A DNA stretch of 64,000 bases from Variovorax paradoxus (lineage in GTDB: Bacteria; Pseudomonadota; Gammaproteobacteria; Burkholderiales; Burkholderiaceae_C), in the NCBI RefSeq assembly GCF_029919115.1, contig NZ_CP123990.1, positions 3,808,501-3,872,500 on the forward strand. The letters are read 5' to 3'. Below are positions 18,940 through 27,025 of the stretch, in pieces (position 1 is the first letter of the stretch; the number at the start of each line of letters is the position of its first letter). The notes below the pieces were generated by a model. That model saw only the letters and a list, made by a program, of their open reading frames with translations. It had not been told where the DNA came from and made no database searches. A program made the translations under genes and the position numbers.

Positions 18940-20172
18940 ATGGCTCTAATCGAAGGGTTTCGAGTTCGAAACTACCGCGCCTTGCATGACGTGACGCTCG
19001 GCAGGTTGTCTACGCAGCAGCAAGGAGACCCCTTAACTCCATTTACCGTCGTGATCGGCAAAAACGGAGTTGGAAAAAGCACATTGTTTGATGCCTTCGG
19101 TTTTGTTGCCGATTGCCTTTCGACGGATGTGGAGACTGCCTGCGACGACAAGCAGCGTGGTGGTTTCGAGCGAATGCGATCGCTGGGAACTCTGGAGCCG
19201 ATTCAGTTCGAAATTTACTACCGCGAAGCCAAGGGAGAGCGCCCCATCTCCTACGAGCTTGCCATTAATTTAGACGGCAGCGGTCGGCCGTACGTGCAAT
19301 CAGAAGTTTTGAAGCAACGTCGCAAAGGGGCAAAACATGGAAGGCCTTACCCATTTCTTCGGTTGGACCACGGTAAGGGCAAGGTATGGGCGGGTGAGGA
19401 GGCCGTAGAAACGACTAGCGGTGAGGAAGACCGCGCTCAGGAGGAGGTCGAATTAACTGATCTTAGACAGCTTGGCATTGCCACTCTTGGCACTTTGAAA
19501 GAGCACCCACGTATCAAGCGCTTTCGGGATTTCCTCAAGGGTTGGTATTTGTCGTACTTCCATCCAGATGCGGCGCGCTCTATCCCCTCCGCGGGCGCAC
19601 AGCGGCACCTCAACATCCACGGCGACAACATCGGTAACGTGGTGCAGCACATGGAACGCGAACACAAGGACCGTTTTAAATCGATCCTCGAGCGTATTGC
19701 TAGCAAAATCCCTGGAATTCAGAGCATCAAGACCATCGTCACCGAAGACAAGCGTGTTTTATTGCAGTTCAACGACGGAGCTTTTTCCGATCCGTTCTAT
19801 GCGGGACAGATGTCGGACGGAACGCTGAAGATTTTTGCTTACCTTTTGTTAATGGAAGATCCGGAACCGCCGCCCTTCATCTGTATCGAGGAGCCTGAAA
19901 ACGGTCTGTATCACCGTCTTCTCGACTCGTTAGCAAGCGAACTGCGCAGCCACGCGACTGGGAAGAAAAATGCGCCGCAGATCTTCGTGACGACGCATCA
20001 GCCCTATTTTGTAGACGCACTCTCTCCCAAAGAGGTCTGGATTCTTGAGAAGGGTCCAGACGGCTTTTCGACTATCCGTCGTGTATCTGATCTAGCGCTA
20101 GTGCAGAACCTCGTGGACGAAGGCCTACCACTCGGCGGTCTTTGGTACAGCGACTATTTGGACGCGAGGTAA
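18940..20172 (+). CDS. AAA/ABC-type ATPase, candidate defence module subunit A
   Basis: 410 residues; GAGG lies 10 nt before ATG 18940. The N-terminus IEGFRVRNYRALHDVTLG is the typical start of SMC/RecF-like AAA_15/AAA_21 ATPases. Walker A is VVIGKNGVGKSTLFDAFGF (residues ~37-55). An ABC-signature-like QMSDGTLKIFAYLLLMEDP is followed by Walker B FICIEEPENGLYHRLL and an H-loop IFVTTHQPYFVDAL. No nuclease domain is fused. It is followed 3 nt later by a DUF4276 gene; this ATPase-plus-TOPRIM-like architecture recalls RloA/RloB and AriA/AriB (PARIS). Codon use is visibly less GC-rich than in the neighbours, suggesting acquisition. Confidence 0.85.
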   Translation: MALIEGFRVRNYRALHDVTLGRLSTQQQGDPLTPFTVVIGKNGVGKSTLFDAFGFVADCLSTDVETACDDKQRGGFERMRSLGTLEPIQFEIYYREAKGERPISYELAINLDGSGRPYVQSEVLKQRRKGAKHGRPYPFLRLDHGKGKVWAGEEAVETTSGEEDRAQEEVELTDLRQLGIATLGTLKEHPRIKRFRDFLKGWYLSYFHPDAARSIPSAGAQRHLNIHGDNIGNVVQHMEREHKDRFKSILERIASKIPGIQSIKTIVTEDKRVLLQFNDGAFSDPFYAGQMSDGTLKIFAYLLLMEDPEPPPFICIEEPENGLYHRLLDSLASELRSHATGKKNAPQIFVTTHQPYFVDALSPKEVWILEKGPDGFSTIRRVSDLALVQNLVDEGLPLGGLWYSDYLDAR

Positions 20173-20175
20173 GCC

Positions 20176-20820
20176 ATGCACATTGAAGTGCTGGTGGAAG
20201 ACAGCTCGGGTGCTAAATTGATTGAGATGCTGCTTCCTTCTTTGATTGGAAATCACGACACACATCACACGTGGCGAGTGCATTCGTATAAGGGCATTGG
20301 TCGTTTGCCCCCCGGGTTAACGGCCAAAGGTGACCCCGCTAAGCGAGCCTTACTGAATCAATTGCCGCGATTGCTCACTGGCTACGGAAAAACACCCGGC
20401 TATGATGCAGTGGTAGTGGTACTTGACAGTGATCGCCGCGACTGCAAGGCTTTTCTCGACGAACTGGAGGCCCTCCTTCACCAGTGTCAGCCTACACCCA
20501 ACGTCTTGTTTCGACTGGCCGTTGAAGAAATGGAAGCTTGGCTCCTTGGAGACCGGCACGCTTTGCTGACAGCCTACCCGAAGGCTAAAAAAGAAATCCT
20601 CGATCGGTATCAGCAAGACAGCGTATGCGGCACTTGGGAATTGCTTGCCGATGCTGTGCACCCTGGCGGTTCAGCATCGATCAAAAAGGCCGGATGGCCG
20701 CTTCCGGGACAAGTCAAACACTCGTGGGCAGATCACATAGGGCCGCTGATGAATATCGAGCAAAATGAATCACCCAGCTTTCGCAAGTTCCGAGACGGCT
20801 TGCGCGGCATTGTTGCGTAA
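20176..20820 (+). CDS. DUF4276 protein, candidate TOPRIM-like effector (subunit B)
   Basis: 214 residues, starting 3 nt after the ATPase stop. It opens HIEVLVEDSSGAKLIEMLL, in which the glutamate of VEDSSG fits the first acidic position of TOPRIM-like folds. A second acidic motif, VVVVLDSDRRDC (DxD), follows near residue 85, and RLAVEEMEAWLLGD near residue 115 is characteristic of DUF4276. Family knowledge: DUF4276 genes often sit behind SMC-like ATPases in putative defence loci. I infer a nuclease or other effector held in check by the ATPase; no activity can be shown from sequence. Confidence 0.75.
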   Translation: MHIEVLVEDSSGAKLIEMLLPSLIGNHDTHHTWRVHSYKGIGRLPPGLTAKGDPAKRALLNQLPRLLTGYGKTPGYDAVVVVLDSDRRDCKAFLDELEALLHQCQPTPNVLFRLAVEEMEAWLLGDRHALLTAYPKAKKEILDRYQQDSVCGTWELLADAVHPGGSASIKKAGWPLPGQVKHSWADHIGPLMNIEQNESPSFRKFRDGLRGIVA

Positions 20821-20952
20821 CGCTCCATTAGAAGTTCATGCGGACTTCCGCATCGTTCTTGCCTTCTTCTCGGCGCGATTTCGCGTTTGTGGTGCAGCCT
20901 TGCGTGCTGCAAATATGCTCACGCCAAACAGTCACGCTTAAGTTCTCCGGCT

Positions 20953-21480
20953 GTGCTTATTCGCTTTAACAAGCCCTACGGCGTGCTCAGCCAGTTCACG
21001 CCAGAGGGTCGCTGGCGCGGGCTGAAAGACTTCATCGATGTTCCGGGCGTCTATGTCGCCGGACGCCTCGATGCCGACAGCGAAGGCCTGCTGCTTCTCA
21101 CCGATGACGGCCAGCTTCAGGCGCGCATCGCCGATCCGCGCTTCAAGATGGAGAAGACCTATTGGGTGCAAGTGGAAGGCGTGCCCACTGAAGAGGCGCT
21201 TGCCGCGTTGCGCCAAGGCGTGCAACTCAACGACGGCCTCACGCGTCCGGCCCGTGCGCGCCTGCTCGATCCCCCGCCCGATGTGTGGGAGCGGCAACCG
21301 CCCATCCGCGAACGCAAGAGCATTCCCACTGCATGGCTGGAGCTGGCGATCAGCGAAGGCCGCAACCGGCAGGTGCGGCGCATGACCGCCGCAGTGGGCC
21401 TGCCCACCCTGCGCCTGATTCGCGCTTCCATCGGGCCGCACACGCTGGACGGATTGGCGCCCGGCACCTGGCTCGGTTAG
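20953..21480 (+). CDS. rluE: 23S rRNA pseudouridine synthase, RluE-like
   Basis: 175 residues from GTG 20953 ([20 protein letters not shown]). A TTG at 20887 would add 22 poorly conserved residues; the E. coli protein also has a basic lead, so the longer start is not excluded. Catalytic motif [17 protein letters not shown] contains the conserved aspartate of the RsuA/RluB/E/F family. [20 protein letters not shown] and [20 protein letters not shown] match RluE, which modifies U2457 of 23S rRNA. It is monocistronic, between the ATPase pair and an M23 peptidase. Confidence 0.88.
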   Translation: MLIRFNKPYGVLSQFTPEGRWRGLKDFIDVPGVYVAGRLDADSEGLLLLTDDGQLQARIADPRFKMEKTYWVQVEGVPTEEALAALRQGVQLNDGLTRPARARLLDPPPDVWERQPPIRERKSIPTAWLELAISEGRNRQVRRMTAAVGLPTLRLIRASIGPHTLDGLAPGTWLG

Positions 21481-21514
21481 CGCCGCAGCACACATTTCAT
21501 CTATTCGATTCCGT

Positions 21515-22402
21515 ATGCACAGCAACCAACTCCATTTCTTGAATCGGCGCCACGCATTGCTCGGCACGCTGGGCCTGCTGGCGCTGCCTGCCACGCACGC
21601 CACAGCTGCGCCCCCTGCAAAGCCCAAGCACAAGCGCCCCGAGGTGTGGCCGCACGCGTCCCAGGTGCCGGGCGGCGTCGCGCGGCTGTCGCTTGGCCCG
21701 AATGCCAAACGGCCGACCGCCTTTTCAGGCGACGTGCCGCTGCTTGTGCTGGGCGACGCCATCGAACGGACGGCGCTCGTGGGCATTCCGCTTGCGGCCA
21801 CGCCAGGCGACGCAAGCATTGTTGTGCGCCCCGAAAGCGGCGCTGAAAAGCAGATTGCCTACACCGTGGAGCCCAAGCAGTATCGCGAGCAGCGCCTGAC
21901 AGTGCCGCCGCGCACCGTCGACCTCTCGCCCGAAGACGAGGCGCGCTACGAGCGCGAACGCGCGCACCTTGCCACAGTGATGGCCACCCTCACCGATCTG
22001 CGGCCCGACGCCTCGCTACAGATGCGCGTCCCCGTGCCGGGCCGCCGCTCCAGTTCGTTCGGCCTGCGCCGCGTGTTCAACGGCCAGTCGCGCAATCCGC
22101 ACAGTGGCATGGACATCGCGGCCGGCACCGGCACGCCTGTGCTGGCACCGCTGCCGGGCCGGGTGATCGATACGGGCGACTACTTTTTCAATGGCGGCAC
22201 CGTGTGGCTCGACCACGGCGGCGGCCTGCTGACGATGTATTGCCACCTGAGCCGCGTCGACGTGAAGGTGGGCGATGTGCTGAAGACCGGCGAGCAGCTT
22301 GCGGCCGTGGGTGCCACCGGTCGCGTCACGGGGCCGCATCTGCACTGGTCTGTGATGCTGAACCGGGCAATGGTGGATCCGGCGCTATTCATTGCGGCTT
22401 GA
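21515..22402 (+). CDS. M23 (LytM-type) metallopeptidase, exported
   Basis: 295 residues. A signal peptide with RRHALLGTLGLLALPATHAT targets it to the periplasm. Residues ~185-290 are a peptidase M23 domain with zinc ligands in NPHSGMDIAAGTGTPV (HxxxD) and HLHWSVM (HxH), and the glycine-rich VWLDHGGGLLTMYCHLSRVD between them. The preceding region (LPLLVLGDAIERTALVGIPL) resembles the N-terminal beta-domain seen in related periplasmic members. Expected role: cleavage of peptidoglycan cross-links or stem peptides. All zinc residues are present, so it is probably active rather than an EnvC-type activator. Confidence 0.9.
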   Translation: MHSNQLHFLNRRHALLGTLGLLALPATHATAAPPAKPKHKRPEVWPHASQVPGGVARLSLGPNAKRPTAFSGDVPLLVLGDAIERTALVGIPLAATPGDASIVVRPESGAEKQIAYTVEPKQYREQRLTVPPRTVDLSPEDEARYERERAHLATVMATLTDLRPDASLQMRVPVPGRRSSSFGLRRVFNGQSRNPHSGMDIAAGTGTPVLAPLPGRVIDTGDYFFNGGTVWLDHGGGLLTMYCHLSRVDVKVGDVLKTGEQLAAVGATGRVTGPHLHWSVMLNRAMVDPALFIAA

Positions 22403-22470
22403 GTACTCACCCTGAGGCCTGAATTCCGCTCTCCTCATAAACTCGCGCCACACAAAAGCAGGGGTGGGCA

Positions 22471-23418
22471 ATGGCCAAGCAAACAAGAGCCGAGCGACGC
22501 CGGGAGCGCGCACGAAAAGAACTGGCCGGCAAGGGATGGACGGTGATCATCGTCGGCGTCCTGCTGCTGGTGGGACCGAGCTTCATGCAGGGCTCGATCA
22601 TCGGGACCATCGGCCCCGCACTTCGACCGGCCGGCTGGGCAGCGCTGGCGCTCGGAGCGGTGCTGCTGGCACTGCATTACTTCGTCGCACGCAAGGCGGC
22701 GCTCCCTGAGGTGAAGCGCGCTGCACAACAGCCAACTATTGCCAAGGTGACGCAGCCCACACCACCACCTTCTGGCGCCGCGAAACGCGAGCCTGTATTT
22801 GCGCCAACGCCTCCCCAGCCAAGCCACTCTCCCGCAGAACCCGCGCCGCAGCACGCGCAGCGCTGGAGCCCGGCCGTACTCGCAGCCATCGAATGGCGCC
22901 GCTTCGAGGCCCTGTGCGAAGCGCTCTATGCGCAGGCCGGCTTCACCACACGCAGCCAATCGCACGGTGCCGACGGCGGCGTCGACATCTGGCTCCAGTC
23001 CAAACACAGCGACGTGCCGCGCATCGTTCAATGCAAGCACTGGCAAGGCAAAGTGGTGGGGGTAAAAGAGATGCGGGAATTCTTTGGCGTAATGGCCTCA
23101 CATCAGCTGAAGAGCGGCACTTACGTCACGAGCGGGGTTTTCTCTGCCGACGCCAGGGCGTTTGCCAAGGCGAACGGCATCCATGCGCAAGATGGCGCCG
23201 CCCTGCTCGAATTGATCGCCCAGCGCACGCCCGAGCAGCAAGCTGCATTGCTTGCCGTGGCCTACGAAGGCGAATATTGGCGGCCTACTTGCGCAAGCTG
23301 CGGCACCAAGATGGTCGAAAAACCGTCGACCAAGAACGATGGCAGTTTCTGGGGCTGCGCCAACTTCCCCAAGTGCCGCGGCAGAACCATTCCGAAGTCG
23401 AAAACGTCCGTCGCGTAG
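22471..23418 (+). CDS. Membrane-anchored Mrr-like restriction endonuclease with zinc ribbon
   Basis: 315 residues. After a basic lead come two transmembrane helices (WTVIIVGVLLLVGPSFMQGS; AGWAALALGAVLLALHYFV). A Pro-rich linker and the Mrr-cat domain (residues ~148-250) follow; the nuclease pattern is RRFEALCEALYAQAGF, HGADGGVDIWLQ (catalytic D) and IVQCKHWQGK (QxK). The C-terminus is a topoisomerase-type zinc ribbon with CASC and a distal CANFPKC. No methyltransferase or other R-M subunit is nearby, so it is a solitary, probably modification-dependent or membrane-proximal nuclease. The N-terminal helix pair resembles a separate 70-residue protein at 43589-43801. Confidence 0.85.
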   Translation: MAKQTRAERRRERARKELAGKGWTVIIVGVLLLVGPSFMQGSIIGTIGPALRPAGWAALALGAVLLALHYFVARKAALPEVKRAAQQPTIAKVTQPTPPPSGAAKREPVFAPTPPQPSHSPAEPAPQHAQRWSPAVLAAIEWRRFEALCEALYAQAGFTTRSQSHGADGGVDIWLQSKHSDVPRIVQCKHWQGKVVGVKEMREFFGVMASHQLKSGTYVTSGVFSADARAFAKANGIHAQDGAALLELIAQRTPEQQAALLAVAYEGEYWRPTCASCGTKMVEKPSTKNDGSFWGCANFPKCRGRTIPKSKTSVA

Positions 23419-23424
23419 CCGATC

Positions 23425-24360
23425 TCAAATCGGCTTCGTCAAATAAACCGCCTCGCGCCCGACGATCACGCGTTGCGCGGGCATGAAGATCGTGCAGTCG
23501 TCGCACGGCGCGCGAATCTCGTCCGGGCCGTTGGTGGCAATCAGCTCGCCCTTGGCAAAGGTCTCGAAGCCGATCAGCGGGCGCACGAATGCAAACTCTT
23601 CCGACTTGATGATGTGCGTCTGAAGCAGCTCGAAGCGGCGTTGCGGCCCGGGCGCGGGCACAGCCGGGTCTTTGTCGATGAGGCCGAAGTGCGCCAGAAA
23701 GTCGAGCGAAATGGCGGTGGCCAGTTCTGAGGCGGAGTGCAGGAAGTGCTGGCCGCATTCGGCCACCAGCGCAACGCCCTTGCCTTCGGGCAGTCCATGG
23801 CGGCCATGCTGGATCAGCGGCGTGCCCGAGCCAAGACCGTCGGGCATGACCAGGTGCACCGAAGGGCGGCCGATGGCCAGCGCCGCCTCGGCGTTGCGGT
23901 CGTAGGCGGGATACACCCAGAACGGTACGACGGGCTGGCTGGTGGAGTGAATGTCCAGAATGTGGTCGGCCGCGCTCACCACCGGGCGCAGCACGCGGGC
24001 GCGGCGCAGTTCGGGGCTGTCTTCGGTGCCGTCGAGCCATTCGGGCGACCAGATGCGGTTGAGGTTGTGCACCAGTTGCCGGCTGTCGAAGGGCAGCGCC
24101 TCGTTGAACGACTCGTACGCATCCACGTTGGCAAAGCTCACGGTCAGCGTGCCGATTTTCGGGCGCACGTTGGTGTCGAGCAGATGCGTGGCGGCGGTCA
24201 TGCCGCAGATTTCGTTGCCGTGCGTGAGCGCATTGATCAGCACGTGCGGCCCGGGCTTGCCCGATTCGAAGCGGTGTACGTAATCGATGCCGATGTTGCC
24301 CTTTCGGTACGCGGAGATGTCGCGGGGGAGGACTTCGAGGGCGGGGGGCGTTTGGGTCAT
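23425..24360 (-). CDS. Succinylglutamate desuccinylase/aspartoacylase family protein
   Basis: 311 residues. An M14-like zinc amidohydrolase fold: the first ligands are in LINALTHGNEICGMTAATHL (HxxE) and the third in ILDIHSTSQP; VAECGQHF carries the likely catalytic glutamate. Length and motifs fit the AstE/aspartoacylase (AGE) superfamily, which hydrolyses N-acylated amino acids; the substrate here is unknown and it is not in an arginine-catabolism cluster. It is convergent with the Mrr-like gene (stop codons 6 nt apart) and transcribed alone. Confidence 0.85.
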   Translation of the reverse strand: MTQTPPALEVLPRDISAYRKGNIGIDYVHRFESGKPGPHVLINALTHGNEICGMTAATHLLDTNVRPKIGTLTVSFANVDAYESFNEALPFDSRQLVHNLNRIWSPEWLDGTEDSPELRRARVLRPVVSAADHILDIHSTSQPVVPFWVYPAYDRNAEAALAIGRPSVHLVMPDGLGSGTPLIQHGRHGLPEGKGVALVAECGQHFLHSASELATAISLDFLAHFGLIDKDPAVPAPGPQRRFELLQTHIIKSEEFAFVRPLIGFETFAKGELIATNGPDEIRAPCDDCTIFMPAQRVIVGREAVYLTKPI

Positions 24361-24438
24361 TGGCTGTGTGAATATTCAAGCGGAGGGGTCGGGCGAGTTT
24401 GCTACAGGCGGCGCTTTTTTGCTCCTGTGCTAGCCCAG

Positions 24439-25578
24439 CTACATCGGGCGAACAAGTGCGTACCGGGTTGCTTTGCCCTGCCCTGTTCTTTCGAGCAAGC
24501 CCGATGCCACCATTTCGGTCAGCTCCCGATAGGCAGTGGCGCGCGACACACCTGCGATAGCCACATATTTCTCCGTGCTCATGCCACCAAGAAATCCGTC
24601 GGGCCCGGCGTCATAGAGCTTGTTCAACACCTTGCGCTGGCTCGGCGTGAGTTGCGGATGCGCAGCATCCAGAAGTGCCCAGAAGCCAGCCTTGGCGCCC
24701 GCGGCCTGTATCTGGGCCAGCGTTGAGAGGCACGCCTTTTCAACACAGCCGACAAACCAGCGCACCCACGGCGTGACATCCATGCTCTCTTGAGCACTGG
24801 CGGCCTGCAATTGGTTGTAGTAACCCGCGCGGTCGAGCCATAGCTGCTGAGACATGCTGAAGAGACGCTGGTTGCTGCGCAGATCCTGCGCCAGCGCCAA
24901 GTCGCTCAGAGCGCGGCCGATCCGGCCATTACCGTCTTCGAATGGGTGAATGGTTTCGAACCAAAGATGCGCGATGGCGCTGCGCACGATGCCGTCCATT
25001 TCTGCCCGCTCCCGGCCGCCCTCGAACCATTCGAGCAACGCCTTCATCTGAGCCGGCACATCGCGTGAAGGAGGCGCTTCATAGTGCACCGTGTCCGGCT
25101 TGCCGATGCGGGGAGTGACGATCTGCATGGGGTCTTCGTGGACACGGTAGCCACCCATCACGATGCGTGTGATGCCGCTTCGTCCGTTCGGGAAAAGCGC
25201 CGCGTGCCAATCGAGAAGCCGCCCTTCTGAAAGTGGCTCATCCCAACGCGCAACGGCTGCTTCAACAATGTCGAGCGTGGCTTCCGTGCGCGCATCCCTT
25301 GGCACGCGGTCGGCCGGCGCAAGGCCAAGCCGCCGCGCCGCCGAGGCACGCACCGAATTGACTTGAAGTGTTTCGCCTTCGATCTGGGCGGTAGAAATGG
25401 CTTCTTGCGTCCACTCGCCGAGTTGGAGCTCGCTCAGGTCGACGAGTTGAAGGTTGCCCGCCACGCCCAGCATGCGCCCCTGGGCCAGGCGCGCGGCCGA
25501 CAGCGCAGGCTGCAGGGCTCGCGCATCGACGTTGAAGTGCGGCCATTTTTGGGCTTGCCAGATCCACATGAAGCGCAT
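24439..25578 (-). CDS. Fic-family AMP-transferase-like protein with C-terminal winged helix
   Basis: 379 residues from ATG 25578; a second ATG three codons on (25569) would give MWIWQAQKWPHFNVDARAL, the usual start of the DUF4172/Fic_N domain. The Fic motif is FETIHPFEDGNGRIGRALSD, with catalytic His and all conserved residues. An inhibitory motif (S/T)xxxE(G/N) is present in EAISTAQIEGETL, so this is a self-inhibited class II enzyme with no separate antitoxin. The C-terminal ~70 residues form a winged helix (KYVAIAGVSRATAYRELTEM). Both possible starts lie inside a nested palindrome, pointing to autoregulation. Confidence 0.9.
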   Translation of the reverse strand: MRFMWIWQAQKWPHFNVDARALQPALSAARLAQGRMLGVAGNLQLVDLSELQLGEWTQEAISTAQIEGETLQVNSVRASAARRLGLAPADRVPRDARTEATLDIVEAAVARWDEPLSEGRLLDWHAALFPNGRSGITRIVMGGYRVHEDPMQIVTPRIGKPDTVHYEAPPSRDVPAQMKALLEWFEGGRERAEMDGIVRSAIAHLWFETIHPFEDGNGRIGRALSDLALAQDLRSNQRLFSMSQQLWLDRAGYYNQLQAASAQESMDVTPWVRWFVGCVEKACLSTLAQIQAAGAKAGFWALLDAAHPQLTPSQRKVLNKLYDAGPDGFLGGMSTEKYVAIAGVSRATAYRELTEMVASGLLERTGQGKATRYALVRPM

Positions 25579-25630
25579 TCTAGGGAAATACGCTTCATAT
25601 TTGAAGCGTATTCAACGAAAATGCGCTTCA
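25569..25630. promoter_or_regulatory. Symmetric four-half-site operator at the fic start
   Basis: Half-sites TGAAGCGCATT (25569-25579), AATACGCTTCA (25587-25597), TGAAGCGTATT (25602-25612) and AATGCGCTTCA (25620-25630). The inner pair is a perfect palindrome with a 4-nt centre, the outer pair is a perfect palindrome too, both share the same centre (25599.5), and inner and outer sites are separated by 7 nt on each side. The left outer site contains both candidate fic start codons, and the region falls between fic and the end of amtB. A dimer or tetramer of a DNA-binding protein, plausibly the Fic winged helix, could bind here. Confidence 0.75.
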
Positions 25631-25641
25631 GCCCGGTCCCA

Positions 25642-26844
25642 TTACCAATTCACCTCACGCTCCGGCGTAGCCGAAATGTGGTGAATCGACAGGTCCGCGC
25701 CGTCGTATTCCTCTTCCTGCGTGAGCCGCAGCCCCATCGCGGCCTTGAGCGCGCCATAAACCGCCGCCCCCGCAAGCGCGGCCCACGCCACGCCCATCAG
25801 GGTGCCGATGAGCTGTGCCCACACGTTCACGCCGCCAATACCGCCCAGTGCCTGCGCGCCGAAGATGCCGGCTGCGATGCCGCCCCAGGTGCCGCAGAGG
25901 CCGTGCAGCGGCCATACGCCGAGCACGTCGTCGATCTTCCATTTGTTCTGCGTGAGCGTGAACATCGAAACGAAGATGGCGCCGGCCACACCGCCCACCA
26001 CCAGCGCGCCCAGCGGGTGCATCAGGTCGGAACCGGCGCACACGGCCACCAGCCCGGCGAGCGGGCCGTTGTACACAAAGCCGGGGTCGTTCTTGCCCAT
26101 GGCCAGCGCCACCAGCGTGCCGCCCACCATGGCCATGAGCGAGTTGACGGCCACCAACCCCGAGATCTTGTCGATGGTCTGGGCGCTCATCACGTTGAAG
26201 CCGAACCAGCCCGCACAGAGGATCCACGCGCCCAGCGCCAGAAAAGGAATGTTCGACGGCGGATGCGCGCTCAGCGAGCCGTCGCCCCGGTAGCGGTTGC
26301 GGCGCGCGCCCAGCAGCAGCACGGCCGGTAAGGCCAGCCAGCCGCCTACCGCGTGCACCACCACCGATCCGGCAAAGTCATGAAACTCGTGGCCGGTGGC
26401 CGAGGCAATCCAGCCCTGGATGCCGAAGGCCTTGTTCCACGCGATGCCCTCGTACAGCGGATAGACAAGGCCGACGATGACGGCCGTGGCAATGAGCTGG
26501 GGCCAGAACTTGGCGCGCTCGGCAATGCCGCCCGAAATGATGGCCGGAATGGCCGCTGCAAAGGTCAGCAGAAAGAAGAACTTCACCAGTTCGTAGCCGC
26601 TCTTGGCCGCAAGCTCGGTCGCGCCCACGAAGAAATGCGTGCCGTAGGCCACGCCATAGCCCACCAGGAAGTACACGATGGTCGAGACCGAAAAGTCGAC
26701 CAGGATCTTGACCAGTGCATTGACCTGGTTCTTCTTGCGCACGGTCCCCAGTTCCAGAAAGGCGAAACCGGCATGCATGGCAAACACCATGATGGCGCCG
26801 AGAAGGATGAACAGCGCGTCTGCGCCCTGTTTGAGTGCGTCCAT
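25642..26844 (-). CDS. amt: Ammonium transporter
   Basis: 400 residues from ATG 26844 (MDALKQGADALFILLGAIMV). Eleven transmembrane helices of the Amt/MEP/Rh family. Recognisable segments: HAGFAFLELGTVRKKNQVNA, EFHDFAGSVVVHAVGGWLAL with the D and H of the family signature, and the second pore histidine in VWPLHGLCGTWGGIAAG. The C-terminal cytoplasmic tail ends in EEEYDGADLSIHH, the segment that PII proteins regulate. No glnK gene is adjacent. The upstream spacer holds a sigma-54-type promoter, consistent with induction in nitrogen limitation. Confidence 0.95.
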   Translation of the reverse strand: MDALKQGADALFILLGAIMVFAMHAGFAFLELGTVRKKNQVNALVKILVDFSVSTIVYFLVGYGVAYGTHFFVGATELAAKSGYELVKFFFLLTFAAAIPAIISGGIAERAKFWPQLIATAVIVGLVYPLYEGIAWNKAFGIQGWIASATGHEFHDFAGSVVVHAVGGWLALPAVLLLGARRNRYRGDGSLSAHPPSNIPFLALGAWILCAGWFGFNVMSAQTIDKISGLVAVNSLMAMVGGTLVALAMGKNDPGFVYNGPLAGLVAVCAGSDLMHPLGALVVGGVAGAIFVSMFTLTQNKWKIDDVLGVWPLHGLCGTWGGIAAGIFGAQALGGIGGVNVWAQLIGTLMGVAWAALAGAAVYGALKAAMGLRLTQEEEYDGADLSIHHISATPEREVNW

Positions 26845-26874
26845 TGGAGCTTCTTGCAGTTTTTGGTTTGAATT

Positions 26875-26887
26875 GGTGCATTGCACC
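26875..26887. promoter_or_regulatory. Palindrome in the amt leader
   Basis: Perfect 13-bp palindrome GGTGCA-T-TGCACC, about 30 nt upstream of the amt start and downstream of the proposed sigma-54 promoter. Its half-sites resemble the TGCACC/GGTGCA halves of NtrC sites but in the reverse arrangement and without the usual spacer. Function is unproven. Confidence 0.35.
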
Positions 26888-26914
26888 CGAATCGCCCGGG
26901 GCAGCGCCGCAAGG

Positions 26915-26931
26915 AAGCAAAAATGGTGCCT
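26915..26931 (-). promoter_or_regulatory. Sigma-54-type (-24/-12) promoter for amt
   Basis: On the minus strand the sequence reads AGGCAC-CATTT-TTGCTT, matching the TGGCAC-N5-TTGCW consensus with the invariant GG and GC exactly 10 nt apart. It lies about 70 nt before the amt start codon. This agrees with known nitrogen control of amt genes in proteobacteria. Confidence 0.65.
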
Positions 26932-27025
26932 GCAAGCTCTTTGATGGTGCGAACTGGAGGTCAATGAGCCTTCTCAGTGCAAAGACCGCACCGGAACGGG
27001 ACACCACGAGCCGGGGACTGCCTTT

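Noticed and set aside
18940..20820. ATPase-TOPRIM pair as part of a retron
   Set aside because: No reverse transcriptase gene and no msr/msd-like structure is found in the flanking sequence.
22471..23418. A complete restriction-modification system
   Set aside because: No methyltransferase or specificity gene lies nearby; the Mrr-like gene is solitary.
24439..25578. A Fic/antitoxin two-gene toxin-antitoxin pair
   Set aside because: The inhibitory motif is inside the Fic protein itself and no small antitoxin gene precedes it.
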